The notes below the pieces were generated by a model. It was not told where the DNA came from, made no database searches, and saw nothing but the letters and a program-made list of their open reading frames with translations. A program made the position numbers and the translations under genes. This document shows positions 8,914-16,495 of a stretch of DNA of 36,214 nt, one piece after another. Where the stretch lies: positions 1-36,214 of the forward strand of contig NZ_FOPS01000017.1 of the NCBI RefSeq assembly GCF_900113545.1. The letters are read 5' to 3'. This DNA comes from Neisseria elongata subsp. elongata (lineage in GTDB: Bacteria; Pseudomonadota; Gammaproteobacteria; Burkholderiales; Neisseriaceae). Within the stretch, counting starts at the first letter, position 1; every line of letters begins with the position of its first letter.

Positions 8914-8982
8914 CTAATTCCAATACGGTTAAAACGAATGCGGCCAATCCGTACAACCCCAAAACTATTCCGAACCCTATCC

Positions 8983-9900
8983 ATGTCCGTATCCGTTTCC
9001 ACCGCCAAACTCAACCTGATCCTGCTGGCCGCCGCCAATGCCGCCAACCTGCTGCTGCTCTACGCCGCCTCGCACGCGCCGTGGTGGGGGACGGCCGTGG
9101 CGGCCGCACTGTTTGCCCTGAGCAACAATACGATGTTCGCGCTGCTGCACGAAAGCGTGCACGGCTCGTTCGCGCCCGACAGGCGGCTGAACGTATGGTG
9201 CGGCCGCCTCGCCGCCTTCTGGTTTCCCACCGGCTTTGCCGTGCAGCGCATGTTCCACCTCACCCACCACCGCAACAACCGTTCGCCGTCCGAGCAATTC
9301 GATACCCTGCACGACGGCGACGTGTTGTGGCTGAAATACGCCCAGTGGTACGCCATCTTTACCGGCCTTTATTGGCCGTGCGCCGTCATCGGCGTGTTTT
9401 TCTATGCCGCCACGCCGCGTTTCGTCCGCCGCCGCTTGGCCGCACTTTTCGGCCGCCGGGGCGGCTTGCAGAGCGGTGCGGAAGACTATATCGGTAGCCT
9501 CGACCGCCTGCCGCAACTGTCCGCCCGTTTGGAAATATTCGGCGCGGCGGCGTGGCAGCTTTTCTGGGCCTGGCTGTTCGGCTGGACGTGGGGCGGCTGG
9601 CTGGCCTGCTATGCCGCCTTCGGCTTTGCCTGGAGTTCGCTGCAATACACCGACCATGCCTTCTCGCCGTTCGACTGCAAAAACGGCGCGTGGAACCTGC
9701 GCGTGCCGCGCTGGCTGCGGGCGGTTTTCCTCAACTACCACCTGCATCTGGCGCACCACCGGCATCCCGAGCTTTCCTGGCGTGAACTGCCCCGCCATGC
9801 CGGTGAAGGGCCGCATTTTTTCGCCGTTTGGCTGAGCTGCTGGCGCGGGCCGCGCCGTCCCGAAAATTTTCCGGTATTCAAACAGGAGCGTATCGAATGA
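8983..9900 (+). CDS. membrane fatty-acid/lipid desaturase
   Basis: The 305-residue integral membrane protein carries the three histidine clusters of the membrane desaturase superfamily that hold the di-iron centre: HESVH (56-60), HLTHH (92-96) and HLAHH (255-259). Hydrophobic segments lie before cluster 1, after cluster 2 and around residues 185-215, as usual. It would use O2 to desaturate or hydroxylate a lipid chain. The substrate cannot be told from sequence, and carotenoid-modifying enzymes of the same superfamily are possible. The start is uncertain: the frame is open to 8896, but that ATG lies inside an uptake sequence. The stop overlaps the next gene's ATG (ATGA), so the two are coupled. 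Confidence 0.88.
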   Translation: MSVSVSTAKLNLILLAAANAANLLLLYAASHAPWWGTAVAAALFALSNNTMFALLHESVHGSFAPDRRLNVWCGRLAAFWFPTGFAVQRMFHLTHHRNNRSPSEQFDTLHDGDVLWLKYAQWYAIFTGLYWPCAVIGVFFYAATPRFVRRRLAALFGRRGGLQSGAEDYIGSLDRLPQLSARLEIFGAAAWQLFWAWLFGWTWGGWLACYAAFGFAWSSLQYTDHAFSPFDCKNGAWNLRVPRWLRAVFLNYHLHLAHHRHPELSWRELPRHAGEGPHFFAVWLSCWRGPRRPENFPVFKQERIE

Positions 9901-11489
9901 ACGCCGGTCTGCCGTATCCGCGCCGTTTCTTCTTTGCACTGGCCGCCCTGTTCGCCCTGTTGTTCCTCGCGGGCTACGGCGGCAGCAATTTGATTGCCGC
10001 GTATATTCCGTGGCACATCAGCCCTGCCTTGCCGTTTGAGTCCGCCATCCCCTTCCTGCCCGCCTGGAGTGCGGTTTACCTTACCGTGCCGCTGCTGCTG
10101 GCGGCTTCCGTCCGTTGGGCCGACTGGCGCGAAACTTGGGCGTTGTTTGCCGTTTTGACCGCCGAATTGGCCGCCGCCTGCCCGTTTTTCATCCTCCTGC
10201 CCGTTCAGACGGCCTATCCGCCGCGCCTTGCCGAAGGTTTTTGGCAGCCGTGGTTCGCATTGGCGGATCATTTGAGTATGGCGCACAACCACCTGCCCTC
10301 GCTGCACGCCGCCTTCGCTTGCACCGCGGCCCTCGCCGCATGGAGGCATTCGGCGGCACGCTTCGCCCTGATTGCACCGTGGGCGGCAGCCGTCGTTGCA
10401 TCCACCCTCCTGATACACGAACACCACCTGTCCGACCTCGTGTGCGGCGCACTGTTGGCCGCCGCCGTCTGGCACACCGTCGGCCCGTGGGCGCGGCGGC
10501 CGGACATACTGCGGCGCGTATCCGCCGAATGGCAGATGCTGCTCGAACAAGCCGCCTTCGCCCGCCGCCACCGCCGCTACGCCCTCATCAGCCTGATTCT
10601 GGCCGCGTACAGGCTGCGGCATCCCGCGCGCGGCGGCCTGCTGGTGTCGGGCTACTGCTTTTTGCAGGCCTTCGACGATTTGATGGACGGCGACCGGCAG
10701 ACGGTGCGCACAGCCGATGAAGAAGCCCGCCGCCTGATACGGGAATGGCGGCACGGCCGTTTCGACGAAAACGACCCGTACAGCCGGCTGGCCGCCGACT
10801 TCAGAGGCCGTCTGAAAACGAGCGAAGCGAGTTTCTGCGAAGCTAAAACGAGCGAAACGGGTTTCTGCGAAGCTAAAACAGATATAGAGGGTTTGGGCGA
10901 AGCCAAAGCGAACGCCAAGCATCCCGGTAAAACGGAAACCGTCCTGCCCGCCGCTGCCGCCCGTTTCGCCCTCACCCGCACCCTCGGGCTGCTGCACACC
11001 ATGCACCTCGACCGCCTGCGTGCCGAACGGGCGCAACTGTGGACTGAAGCCGAAATCGCCGCCCAACACCGCCGCACCTTCACCCGCTCCCTCGACCTGC
11101 TTTTGGCCGCCTTGGGTTCATCCGTGCGCGGCCGCGACCTGCCCGAACTGGTCGATGCCTTGGGCTGGTGTTCCACCATGCGCGACCTGCCCGAAGACCT
11201 GCGCGCGGGCATCGTCAATATTCCGTCCGAACTCTGGCGGCAGGCAGGATGGCCGTCTGAAAAACGGCACGACCCCGCCGCCCTGAGTGCCGATGCGGCC
11301 TTCCGCGATTGGATGCGGCAGGAAAGAAACCGCGCCCTGCAACTGCTCGACCAAGCCGACCGCCGCACCGCCGCCCTGAACGACGAAACCGCACGCCGCA
11401 TCTCAAACCTATTCGCCCGTTCCGTGCGCCGTTTCGCCGAACAACGCCTGCCCGCCCGCTACCCGTGGCTAAACGGGCCGACGGATTAG
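9897..11489 (+). CDS. fusion: PAP2-family membrane domain plus squalene/phytoene-synthase-like domain
   Basis: The 530-residue protein has two parts. Residues 1-200 hold about five membrane helices with the PAP2 signatures PSLH (134-137) and HHLSD (176-180), like the Aur1/inositol-phosphoceramide synthase branch. Residues 215-530 look like a squalene/phytoene synthase: the first aspartate motif is FDDLMDGD (259-266). The second, RDLPED at 429-434, follows GWCSTM and precedes NIP, as in phytoene synthases. Both DxxxD motifs needed for Mg-diphosphate binding are present. A likely reading is head-to-head prenyl condensation linked to phosphate removal or transfer. A 10-residue repeat (307-340) encoded by a DUS-linked element interrupts the synthase half. 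An AGGAG site precedes the ATG, which overlaps the desaturase stop. The stop is TAG inside an uptake sequence. Confidence 0.82.
   Translation: MNAGLPYPRRFFFALAALFALLFLAGYGGSNLIAAYIPWHISPALPFESAIPFLPAWSAVYLTVPLLLAASVRWADWRETWALFAVLTAELAAACPFFILLPVQTAYPPRLAEGFWQPWFALADHLSMAHNHLPSLHAAFACTAALAAWRHSAARFALIAPWAAAVVASTLLIHEHHLSDLVCGALLAAAVWHTVGPWARRPDILRRVSAEWQMLLEQAAFARRHRRYALISLILAAYRLRHPARGGLLVSGYCFLQAFDDLMDGDRQTVRTADEEARRLIREWRHGRFDENDPYSRLAADFRGRLKTSEASFCEAKTSETGFCEAKTDIEGLGEAKANAKHPGKTETVLPAAAARFALTRTLGLLHTMHLDRLRAERAQLWTEAEIAAQHRRTFTRSLDLLLAALGSSVRGRDLPELVDALGWCSTMRDLPEDLRAGIVNIPSELWRQAGWPSEKRHDPAALSADAAFRDWMRQERNRALQLLDQADRRTAALNDETARRISNLFARSVRRFAEQRLPARYPWLNGPTD
10804..10904 (+). repeat. 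in-frame DUS plus three 30-base tandem units
   Basis: An uptake sequence is followed by units at 10815-10844, 10845-10874 and 10875-10904. The first two differ at only a few bases. The third is diverged. They encode KTSEASFCEA, KTSETGFCEA and KTDIEGLGEA. Because the unit is 30 bases, copy number can change without breaking the frame. Confidence 0.85.
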
Positions 11490-11580
11490 GCCGTCTGAAA
11501 AGCCGCTTCGGCGGCACAAAGTTTATGCAAACCAACGGCGGTATGGCAGGTTTTATCGTGAATTAAAATAAAAAATACCC

Positions 11581-11692
11581 GACATCGCCATGCCCGCACA
11601 GGCGGGAATCCAGGGTTTGCGTTTTCAGGAATGAATAGGAAAGGGCGGTTATCCGACGGTTCGGGTTTCCGCCTGCGCGGGCACGACGATAT
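11581..11692. repeat. NIME-like element bounded by dRS3-like inverted repeats
   Basis: Two 20-base inverted repeats, 11591-11610 (TGCCCGCACAGGCGGGAATC) and 11665-11684, flank a unit of about 54 bases. This is the plan of the neisserial intergenic mosaic element. Both ends deviate from the meningococcal dRS3 consensus, so the copy is old or belongs to a divergent family. The rest of the 11490-11772 gap holds one uptake sequence and no gene. Confidence 0.65.
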
Positions 11693-11772
11693 GGGCGTTC
11701 TTAATTTGAATTTACTGTATTTGAAGCCATAATCGGACAAACCGCCCGCCACACATTAAAGGAGAATCCCGC

Positions 11773-12558
11773 ATGACCAACGACCGCTGGCAAATCCACC
11801 GCCACCTTGCCGAGCAGGCCGACCAACGGCTGCAAATCGTCAAAACCGTCCCCCGCCGCATCCTCCTGGCCGGTGCTGACGGCGATAACAGCCGCCGCCT
11901 GCTGGCCGCCCGCTATCCCAAAGCGGCCTTTGCCGAATACGACCCCCGCCCCGAATGCCTGCGCGACGCGGCCGACAAACGCGGCGGCGGCCTGCTGTCC
12001 AAACTGGCGGGGAAAACCGTCCCCCAATACTGCCAAGCCCTATCCGCCCCCCTGCCCGAAGCCTCGGCCGACATGCTGTGGAGCAACCTCGGCCTCGCCA
12101 CCGAACACAATCCCGTGGCCGTTTTCGCAAGCTGGGCGCGCGCACTGCAAACCGACGGCCTGCTCTTCTTCACCCACTTCGGCCGCGACACCCTGCTCGA
12201 ACTGACCGACACCCTGGAGCAACAAGGCATCGCCGCCCGCCGGCCCGCCCTCATCGACATGCACGACCTGGGCGACATGCTGGCCGACAGCGGCTTCTAC
12301 GACCCCGTAACCGACACCGCCCGCCTGAAACTGGAATACCGCACCGCCGACACCTTCCTGCAAGACATGGACACCCTCGGCCTCTGGCACGCGTTGGACT
12401 TCGACGACCCGGCCGCCGCCCGCACCGCCATTGCCGGACTGTGGCAGCGGCAAACCCCGCCCGAGCTGACACTCGAAACCGTCTTCGGCCACGCCGTCAA
12501 GAAAAAAATCCTGCCTGCGGGCGAAAACGAAGTACACTTCTTCCCGAGAAAAACCTGA
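11773..12558 (+). CDS. SAM-dependent methyltransferase, BioC-like
   Basis: The 261-residue protein resembles the BioC branch of class I methyltransferases, which methylate malonyl-ACP to start biotin synthesis. The match is clearest in the middle: PLPEASADMLWSNLGLA, LLFFTHFGRDTLLEL (about 133-147) and IDMHDLGDMLADSGFYDPV. Motif I is unusual. Where the family has a D-x-G-x-G loop, this protein has LLAGADGDN (31-39), so SAM binding may be altered. No other biotin gene is near. A GGAG site at correct distance sets the start. The following patatin gene may be co-transcribed, with a hairpin between them. Confidence 0.65.
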   Translation: MTNDRWQIHRHLAEQADQRLQIVKTVPRRILLAGADGDNSRRLLAARYPKAAFAEYDPRPECLRDAADKRGGGLLSKLAGKTVPQYCQALSAPLPEASADMLWSNLGLATEHNPVAVFASWARALQTDGLLFFTHFGRDTLLELTDTLEQQGIAARRPALIDMHDLGDMLADSGFYDPVTDTARLKLEYRTADTFLQDMDTLGLWHALDFDDPAAARTAIAGLWQRQTPPELTLETVFGHAVKKKILPAGENEVHFFPRKT

Positions 12559-12567
12559 ACAGACGCT

Positions 12568-12605
12568 TTTTCAGACGGCCGCCAACCGACAGAGGCCGTC
12601 TGAAA
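12568..12605. terminator. DUS inverted-pair hairpin in reverse order
   Basis: The complementary DUS (12568-12580) comes before the direct DUS (12594-12605). No U-tail follows on either strand, so it may be only a weak terminator between the methyltransferase and patatin genes. Confidence 0.4.
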
Positions 12606-12655
12606 CACCCGCGCAGCCCGTTCCATCAAGCAACAACCCACCCGAAGGAAAAAAC

Positions 12656-13549
12656 ATGCAGAAATACACCCGCTGTACCGCCCTGACCGCCCTGTGCGCC
12701 CTCCTGCTCACCGCCTGCCCGAGCAGCACCCAACCCGGCGGCGGCCAACCCACGGTTACCCGCCAAAAACCGCAGGCCGTCGTCGCCATCGCACTGGGCG
12801 GCGGCGCATCCAAAGGCTTCGCCCACATCGGCATCCTCAAAGTCCTCAAACAACACAACATCCCCGTCAAAGTCGTTACCGGCACCAGCGCGGGCGCGAT
12901 AGTCGGCAGCATGTACGCCAGCGGCATGTCGCCCGACCGCATGGAACTCGAAGCCGAAATCCTCGGCAAAACCGACCTCGTCGACCTCACCCTTTCCACC
13001 AGCGGCTTCATCAAAGGCGAAAAACTGCAAAACTACATCAACCACAAAGTCGGCAACCGCCCCATCCAGCAATTCCCGATTAAATTCGCCGCCGTCGCCA
13101 CCGACTTCTCCACCGGCAAAGCCGTCGCCTTCAACAGGGGCAACGCCGGACAAGCCGTCCGCGCCTCCGCCGCCATCCCCAACGTCTTCCAGCCCGTCGT
13201 CATCGCCGGCCGCCGCTATGTGGACGGCGGCCTGACCCAGCCCGTGCCCGTTACCGCCGCGCGCGGCCAAGGTGCGAACTTCGTCATCGCCGTGGACATT
13301 TCCGCCAAACCGATTGCCGCGCCGAGCAAAGACTTCCTCTCCTACCTCGACCAAACCCTCAACATCATGAGCACCTCCGCCCTCAACGGCGAACTGTCCA
13401 AAGCCGACGTCGTCATCAAACCGCAGGTTCAATCGCTGGGCGCGGTAGGCGGATTTGACCAAAAAGCGCAGGCGATCAAAATCGGCGAACAAGCCGCCCT
13501 CGCCGCCCTGCCGGAAATCAAACGCAAACTCGCCGCCTACCGTTATTAA
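12656..13549 (+). CDS. patatin-like phospholipase lipoprotein (RssA-like)
   Basis: This 297-residue protein begins with a lipoprotein signal peptide ending in LLTA-Cys21, so the mature protein should be lipid-anchored. The patatin fold is complete: oxyanion loop GGGASKGFAHIG (48-59), nucleophile Ser78 in GTSAG (76-80), and catalytic Asp190 in VDGG. Such enzymes hydrolyse the acyl ester bonds of phospholipids. Neisserial patatin lipoproteins are little studied. An AAGGA site precedes the ATG. It ends a cluster of lipid-related genes (desaturase, PAP2-prenyl synthase, methyltransferase), which suggests membrane lipid turnover. That link is inference. Confidence 0.92.
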   Translation: MQKYTRCTALTALCALLLTACPSSTQPGGGQPTVTRQKPQAVVAIALGGGASKGFAHIGILKVLKQHNIPVKVVTGTSAGAIVGSMYASGMSPDRMELEAEILGKTDLVDLTLSTSGFIKGEKLQNYINHKVGNRPIQQFPIKFAAVATDFSTGKAVAFNRGNAGQAVRASAAIPNVFQPVVIAGRRYVDGGLTQPVPVTAARGQGANFVIAVDISAKPIAAPSKDFLSYLDQTLNIMSTSALNGELSKADVVIKPQVQSLGAVGGFDQKAQAIKIGEQAALAALPEIKRKLAAYRY

Positions 13550-13558
13550 GCGCAAAAA

Positions 13559-13610
13559 GGCCGTCTGAAAGCGCAGCTTCCGCTAAGAAGTTGATTTCAG
13601 ACGGCCTCTT
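13559..13610 (+). terminator. DUS inverted-pair terminator after the patatin gene
   Basis: The arms 13559-13570 and 13595-13606 are followed by CTCTT. It begins 9 bases past the patatin stop. Confidence 0.7.
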
Positions 13611-13672
13611 ACCAGGCATAAGCTAATGGCGGATTGTGGATTTTTAATTTACTGGAAACCGATAATAAAACG

Positions 13673-14806
13673 ATGAAACACTTGCTCATAGACTTTGAAA
13701 ACGTCCAACCGCAAAACTTGGACAAACTGCCGACCGAAGGCACCCATATTTGGCTGTTTATAGGCTTACAGCACAAAATGCTGCCCGTCAGTTTGGTGAA
13801 ATCCCTGTTGCGTTTCGGCGAGCGCGCCCATCTTGTCCAATTGCAAAAAACGGGTAAAAACGCATTGGATTTTTACCTGTCCTATTATCTCGGACAAATT
13901 ACCGCCACCGACCCCGAAGCCCAAATCGGCATACTTTCGCGCGACGGCGGATATGATGTCCTGGTCGAACATATTTTGGAAAACCAACAAGCCCAAGGGA
14001 TTGTGCGCCTGGCCAATATAGACGAAGTGCAACATCAGAAAATCACGGCCGCACCGCCGCCGGCATTGTTGGAAAACAGTCCGCAGCCTGAAACCGAACC
14101 CAAACCACAACAATCGTTGGCACCTTATTTCCAGGCAGCCTTGGCCGCGCTGCGCCGTCCCGACGCCTTCCGCCCCAGCCGCCTGCATAATTTGCAGAAA
14201 TACCTGCACAAGTATGTTTTATGTGATTTGTTTGCCGACAAGGCTGATGAAGAGTGTGAAAGAACAGCCAATGCGGTTATTCACAAACTCAAAGTGCAAA
14301 ATTTCATCAGCATCGATGAGCAGGAAGCTGTGTCTTACCACATCAGCGACAACGATTTGCTGCAAAAAATCCAACGCCATATTTTGAGCCAACGCCCCCA
14401 AACCTACGCCGACTTTCAAGCCGCCGTACAAAGCCGCGCGGATGCGCTCTGCCTGACGGTCAGCCCCAATGACATTCAGGCCTTCGCCCGGCATTTGCAC
14501 GAACAAAACCTGATCCGCCAAGAAAACGGGAAAATCGAATATGCGCCGTTTGCCGAACCTAAACCGCAGCCCGTGCCCAAGCAGGCCGCCAAAACCGGTT
14601 GGCAGCCTGATGAGGCCAAGTGGAAAAAGGTCATCGCCGCACTGTCCGTTGCCAAAGCGAAACGTCCCGGTAAAATCAGCGCGCTGCGTAACACAATCAA
14701 AGCCCATGCCAAATGCGGCGAACAGGAAACCGACAAAATGCTGCAACATCTGCAAGACGTTAAAATACTGCGCATTGACGGTGCAAAAATCGCCTATCTC
14801 AAATAA
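13673..14806 (+). CDS. PIN/NYN-like domain protein, putative ribonuclease
   Basis: The 377-residue protein opens with HLLIDFENVQP, the typical first strand of NYN/PIN-like nucleases. Further acidic residues lie where the family has its metal ligands: Asp66 in NALDFYLSYYLG, and Asp91 and Asp95 in SRDGGYD. The C-terminal two thirds contain repeated helical segments and two proline/glutamate-rich linkers (about 123-145 and 299-312), and the basic end (KAKRPGKISALRNTIKAHAK) could contact nucleic acid. It may cleave RNA, but substrate and partner are unknown. The longer frame begins with TTG at 13634. I chose the ATG at the conserved N-terminus, although its ribosome site is weak. Terminators flank it on both sides, so it is a single-gene unit. 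Confidence 0.75.
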   Translation: MKHLLIDFENVQPQNLDKLPTEGTHIWLFIGLQHKMLPVSLVKSLLRFGERAHLVQLQKTGKNALDFYLSYYLGQITATDPEAQIGILSRDGGYDVLVEHILENQQAQGIVRLANIDEVQHQKITAAPPPALLENSPQPETEPKPQQSLAPYFQAALAALRRPDAFRPSRLHNLQKYLHKYVLCDLFADKADEECERTANAVIHKLKVQNFISIDEQEAVSYHISDNDLLQKIQRHILSQRPQTYADFQAAVQSRADALCLTVSPNDIQAFARHLHEQNLIRQENGKIEYAPFAEPKPQPVPKQAAKTGWQPDEAKWKKVIAALSVAKAKRPGKISALRNTIKAHAKCGEQETDKMLQHLQDVKILRIDGAKIAYLK

Positions 14807-14850
14807 ACGGCCATCAATCCAAGCATCGGAATGCTGATGAATGGGACGGG

Positions 14851-14893
14851 GAGGCCGTCTGAAAACCGACTTTCAGGGTTTCAGACGGCCTCC
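14851..14893 (+). terminator. DUS inverted-pair terminator after the PIN/NYN gene
   Basis: The arms are 14852-14864 and 14879-14891, with a short loop, followed by CCCTTCATT. It is a likely transcription stop. Confidence 0.65.
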
Positions 14894-15022
14894 CTTCATT
14901 CGCCGCTAAAAAAGCGCGATAAGGCCGCCGTATCCGCCGTTTGGGGCATTAAGTACCTTTTCTGCCTGATAAAAAGCATCTAATCCGAAAAAATATTTAA
15001 AACGAAGCATAATGTATGACTG

Positions 15023-15102
15023 AGGCCGTCTGAAAGTGCGGCTTCAAAGAAGCTGAAAACGGACTTCGGCACAGCTAAAACATCTCGGTTTGCGTTAGAA
15101 TG
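15023..15102 (+). promoter_or_regulatory. DUS-linked repeat and -10 element upstream of the NRAMP-like gene
   Basis: An uptake sequence at 15023-15036 leads into a degenerate repeat ending in CACAGCTAAAAC (15070-15081). TAGAAT (15096-15101) is a plausible -10, giving a leader of about 35 bases before ATG 15144. No good -35 is visible. A further uptake sequence lies at 15118-15130. Confidence 0.35.
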
Positions 15103-15143
15103 CGCTTTTTTTTGTAAAGGCCGTCTGAAAAGGCGGGGATACT

Positions 15144-16412
15144 ATGTCCGGACAACATACACACGCTTCGACTTGGCAGAGCAAACTCAACGCGCTGGGG
15201 CCGGGAATCATGATGGCTTCGGCGGCGGTCGGCGGTTCGCACCTGATTGCCTCCACGCAGGCGGGCGCGCTTTACGGCTGGCAGCTCGCGCTGATTATTA
15301 TTTTGACCAACCTGTTCAAATACCCGTTTTTCCGTTTCAGCGCGCATTACACGCTGGACATGGGCAAAAGCCTGATTGAGGGCTATGCCGAAAAAAGCCG
15401 CGTTTATTTGTGGGTATTCCTCATTTTGTGCGTGGCATCGGCCACAATTAATGCAGGCGCGGTGGCCGTCGTAACCGCCGCCATCGTGAAGATGGCGATT
15501 CCCTCGCTGACCTTGAACGTCGGTGCAATCGCCGCGCTGATTATGGCTTCCTGCCTGATTATCCTGGCGAGCGGCCGCTACAAAGCCTTGGACAACGTTT
15601 CCAAAATCATCATCGTCAGCCTGACGATTGCCACGGTCGCCGCGGCTGCTATCGCCATGTCGCGCGGCATGCAGATGAAGCCCGACTTCATCGAGCCTAC
15701 CCCGTGGACATTCACCGCTTTGGGCTTCCTCATCGCACTGATGGGCTGGATGCCCGCGCCGATTGAGATTTCGGCCATCAATTCGCTGTGGGTTACGGAA
15801 AAACAGCGGCTCAATCCTTCGAGCTACCGCGACGGCATTTTCGACTTCAACGTCGGCTACATCACCAGCGCGGTGCTGGCCGTCGTTTTCCTTGCCTTGG
15901 GCGCGTATGTGCAGTACGGCAACGGCGAGGCGGTCAAAATGAAGGGCGGCGAATACGTCGGACAGCTGATCAATATGTACGCCGTTACCATCGGCGACTG
16001 GTCGCGGCCGATGGTGGCGTTTATCGCCTTCGCCTGCATGTACGGCACGACGATTACCGTAGTGGACGGTTACGCGCGCGCGATTGCCGAGCCGGTGCGC
16101 CTGCTGCGCGGTAAAGACAAAACGGGCAACCTCGAATTGTTTGCCTGGAACGTTTGGGTCGCAGGTACGGGCTTGGCGGTGATTTTCTGGTTCAACAGCG
16201 CGATGGCCGAACTGCTCAAATTCGCCATGATTACCGCCTTCGTTGCCGCCCCCGTGTTCGCCTGGCTGAACTACCGCCTCGTCAAAGACGACAAACGCCA
16301 CAAGCTGACGGCGGGCATGAACGTCCTCGCCATCCTCGGCCTGGTTTACCTGATCGGATTTACCGTATTGTTCCTGTTCGACTTGGGCGGCGCATTCGAA
16401 AATTTCAAATAG
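15144..16412 (+). CDS. NRAMP-family transporter lacking the DPGN metal motif
   Basis: This 422-residue protein has about 11 membrane segments and aligns with NRAMP (MntH) transporters: NALGPGIMMASAAVGGSHLIASTQAGALYGWQL matches the first helix of MntH. Canonical NRAMPs carry DPGN in helix 1 for metal binding. Here the aligned residues are VGGS (29-32), so the Asp and Asn ligands are absent. In helix 6, MPH is replaced by MPAPIE, keeping only the methionine. The substrate is therefore unclear: Mn or Fe cannot be assumed, and Mg or another solute is possible. The ribosome site (AGGCGGGG) is moderate. Terminators on both sides make it a single-gene unit. Confidence 0.82.
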   Translation: MSGQHTHASTWQSKLNALGPGIMMASAAVGGSHLIASTQAGALYGWQLALIIILTNLFKYPFFRFSAHYTLDMGKSLIEGYAEKSRVYLWVFLILCVASATINAGAVAVVTAAIVKMAIPSLTLNVGAIAALIMASCLIILASGRYKALDNVSKIIIVSLTIATVAAAAIAMSRGMQMKPDFIEPTPWTFTALGFLIALMGWMPAPIEISAINSLWVTEKQRLNPSSYRDGIFDFNVGYITSAVLAVVFLALGAYVQYGNGEAVKMKGGEYVGQLINMYAVTIGDWSRPMVAFIAFACMYGTTITVVDGYARAIAEPVRLLRGKDKTGNLELFAWNVWVAGTGLAVIFWFNSAMAELLKFAMITAFVAAPVFAWLNYRLVKDDKRHKLTAGMNVLAILGLVYLIGFTVLFLFDLGGAFENFK

Positions 16413-16423
16413 GCAGTTGAAAG

Positions 16424-16458
16424 AGAGGCCGTCTGAAAACATCGTTTCAGACGGCCTC
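16424..16458 (+). terminator. DUS inverted-pair hairpin after the NRAMP-like gene
   Basis: The arms 16426-16438 and 16445-16457 have a tight 6-base loop and start about 12 bases after the stop codon. No long U-tail follows. Confidence 0.65.
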
Positions 16459-16482
16459 AAACCTATCCCGGCCGTTTTCCAT

Positions 16483-16488
16483 TACAAT
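16483..16488 (+). promoter_or_regulatory. possible -10 element close to the lpxL start
   Basis: TACAAT ends 7 bases before the ATG at 16496. If used, transcription would begin at or within a base or two of the start codon, giving a leaderless message. This fits the absence of any ribosome site (CCGCCCC precedes the ATG). No convincing -35 is present. Confidence 0.35.
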
Positions 16489-16495
16489 CCGCCCC

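Noticed and set aside
9735-11069. Long antisense frame opposite the desaturase and PAP2-synthase genes
   Set aside because: Gly/Gln/Arg-rich translation without domains. The opposite strand has two clear enzymes with motifs.
15075-16460. 461-codon frame antisense to the NRAMP-like gene
   Set aside because: Charged low-complexity translation, a shadow of a membrane protein gene.
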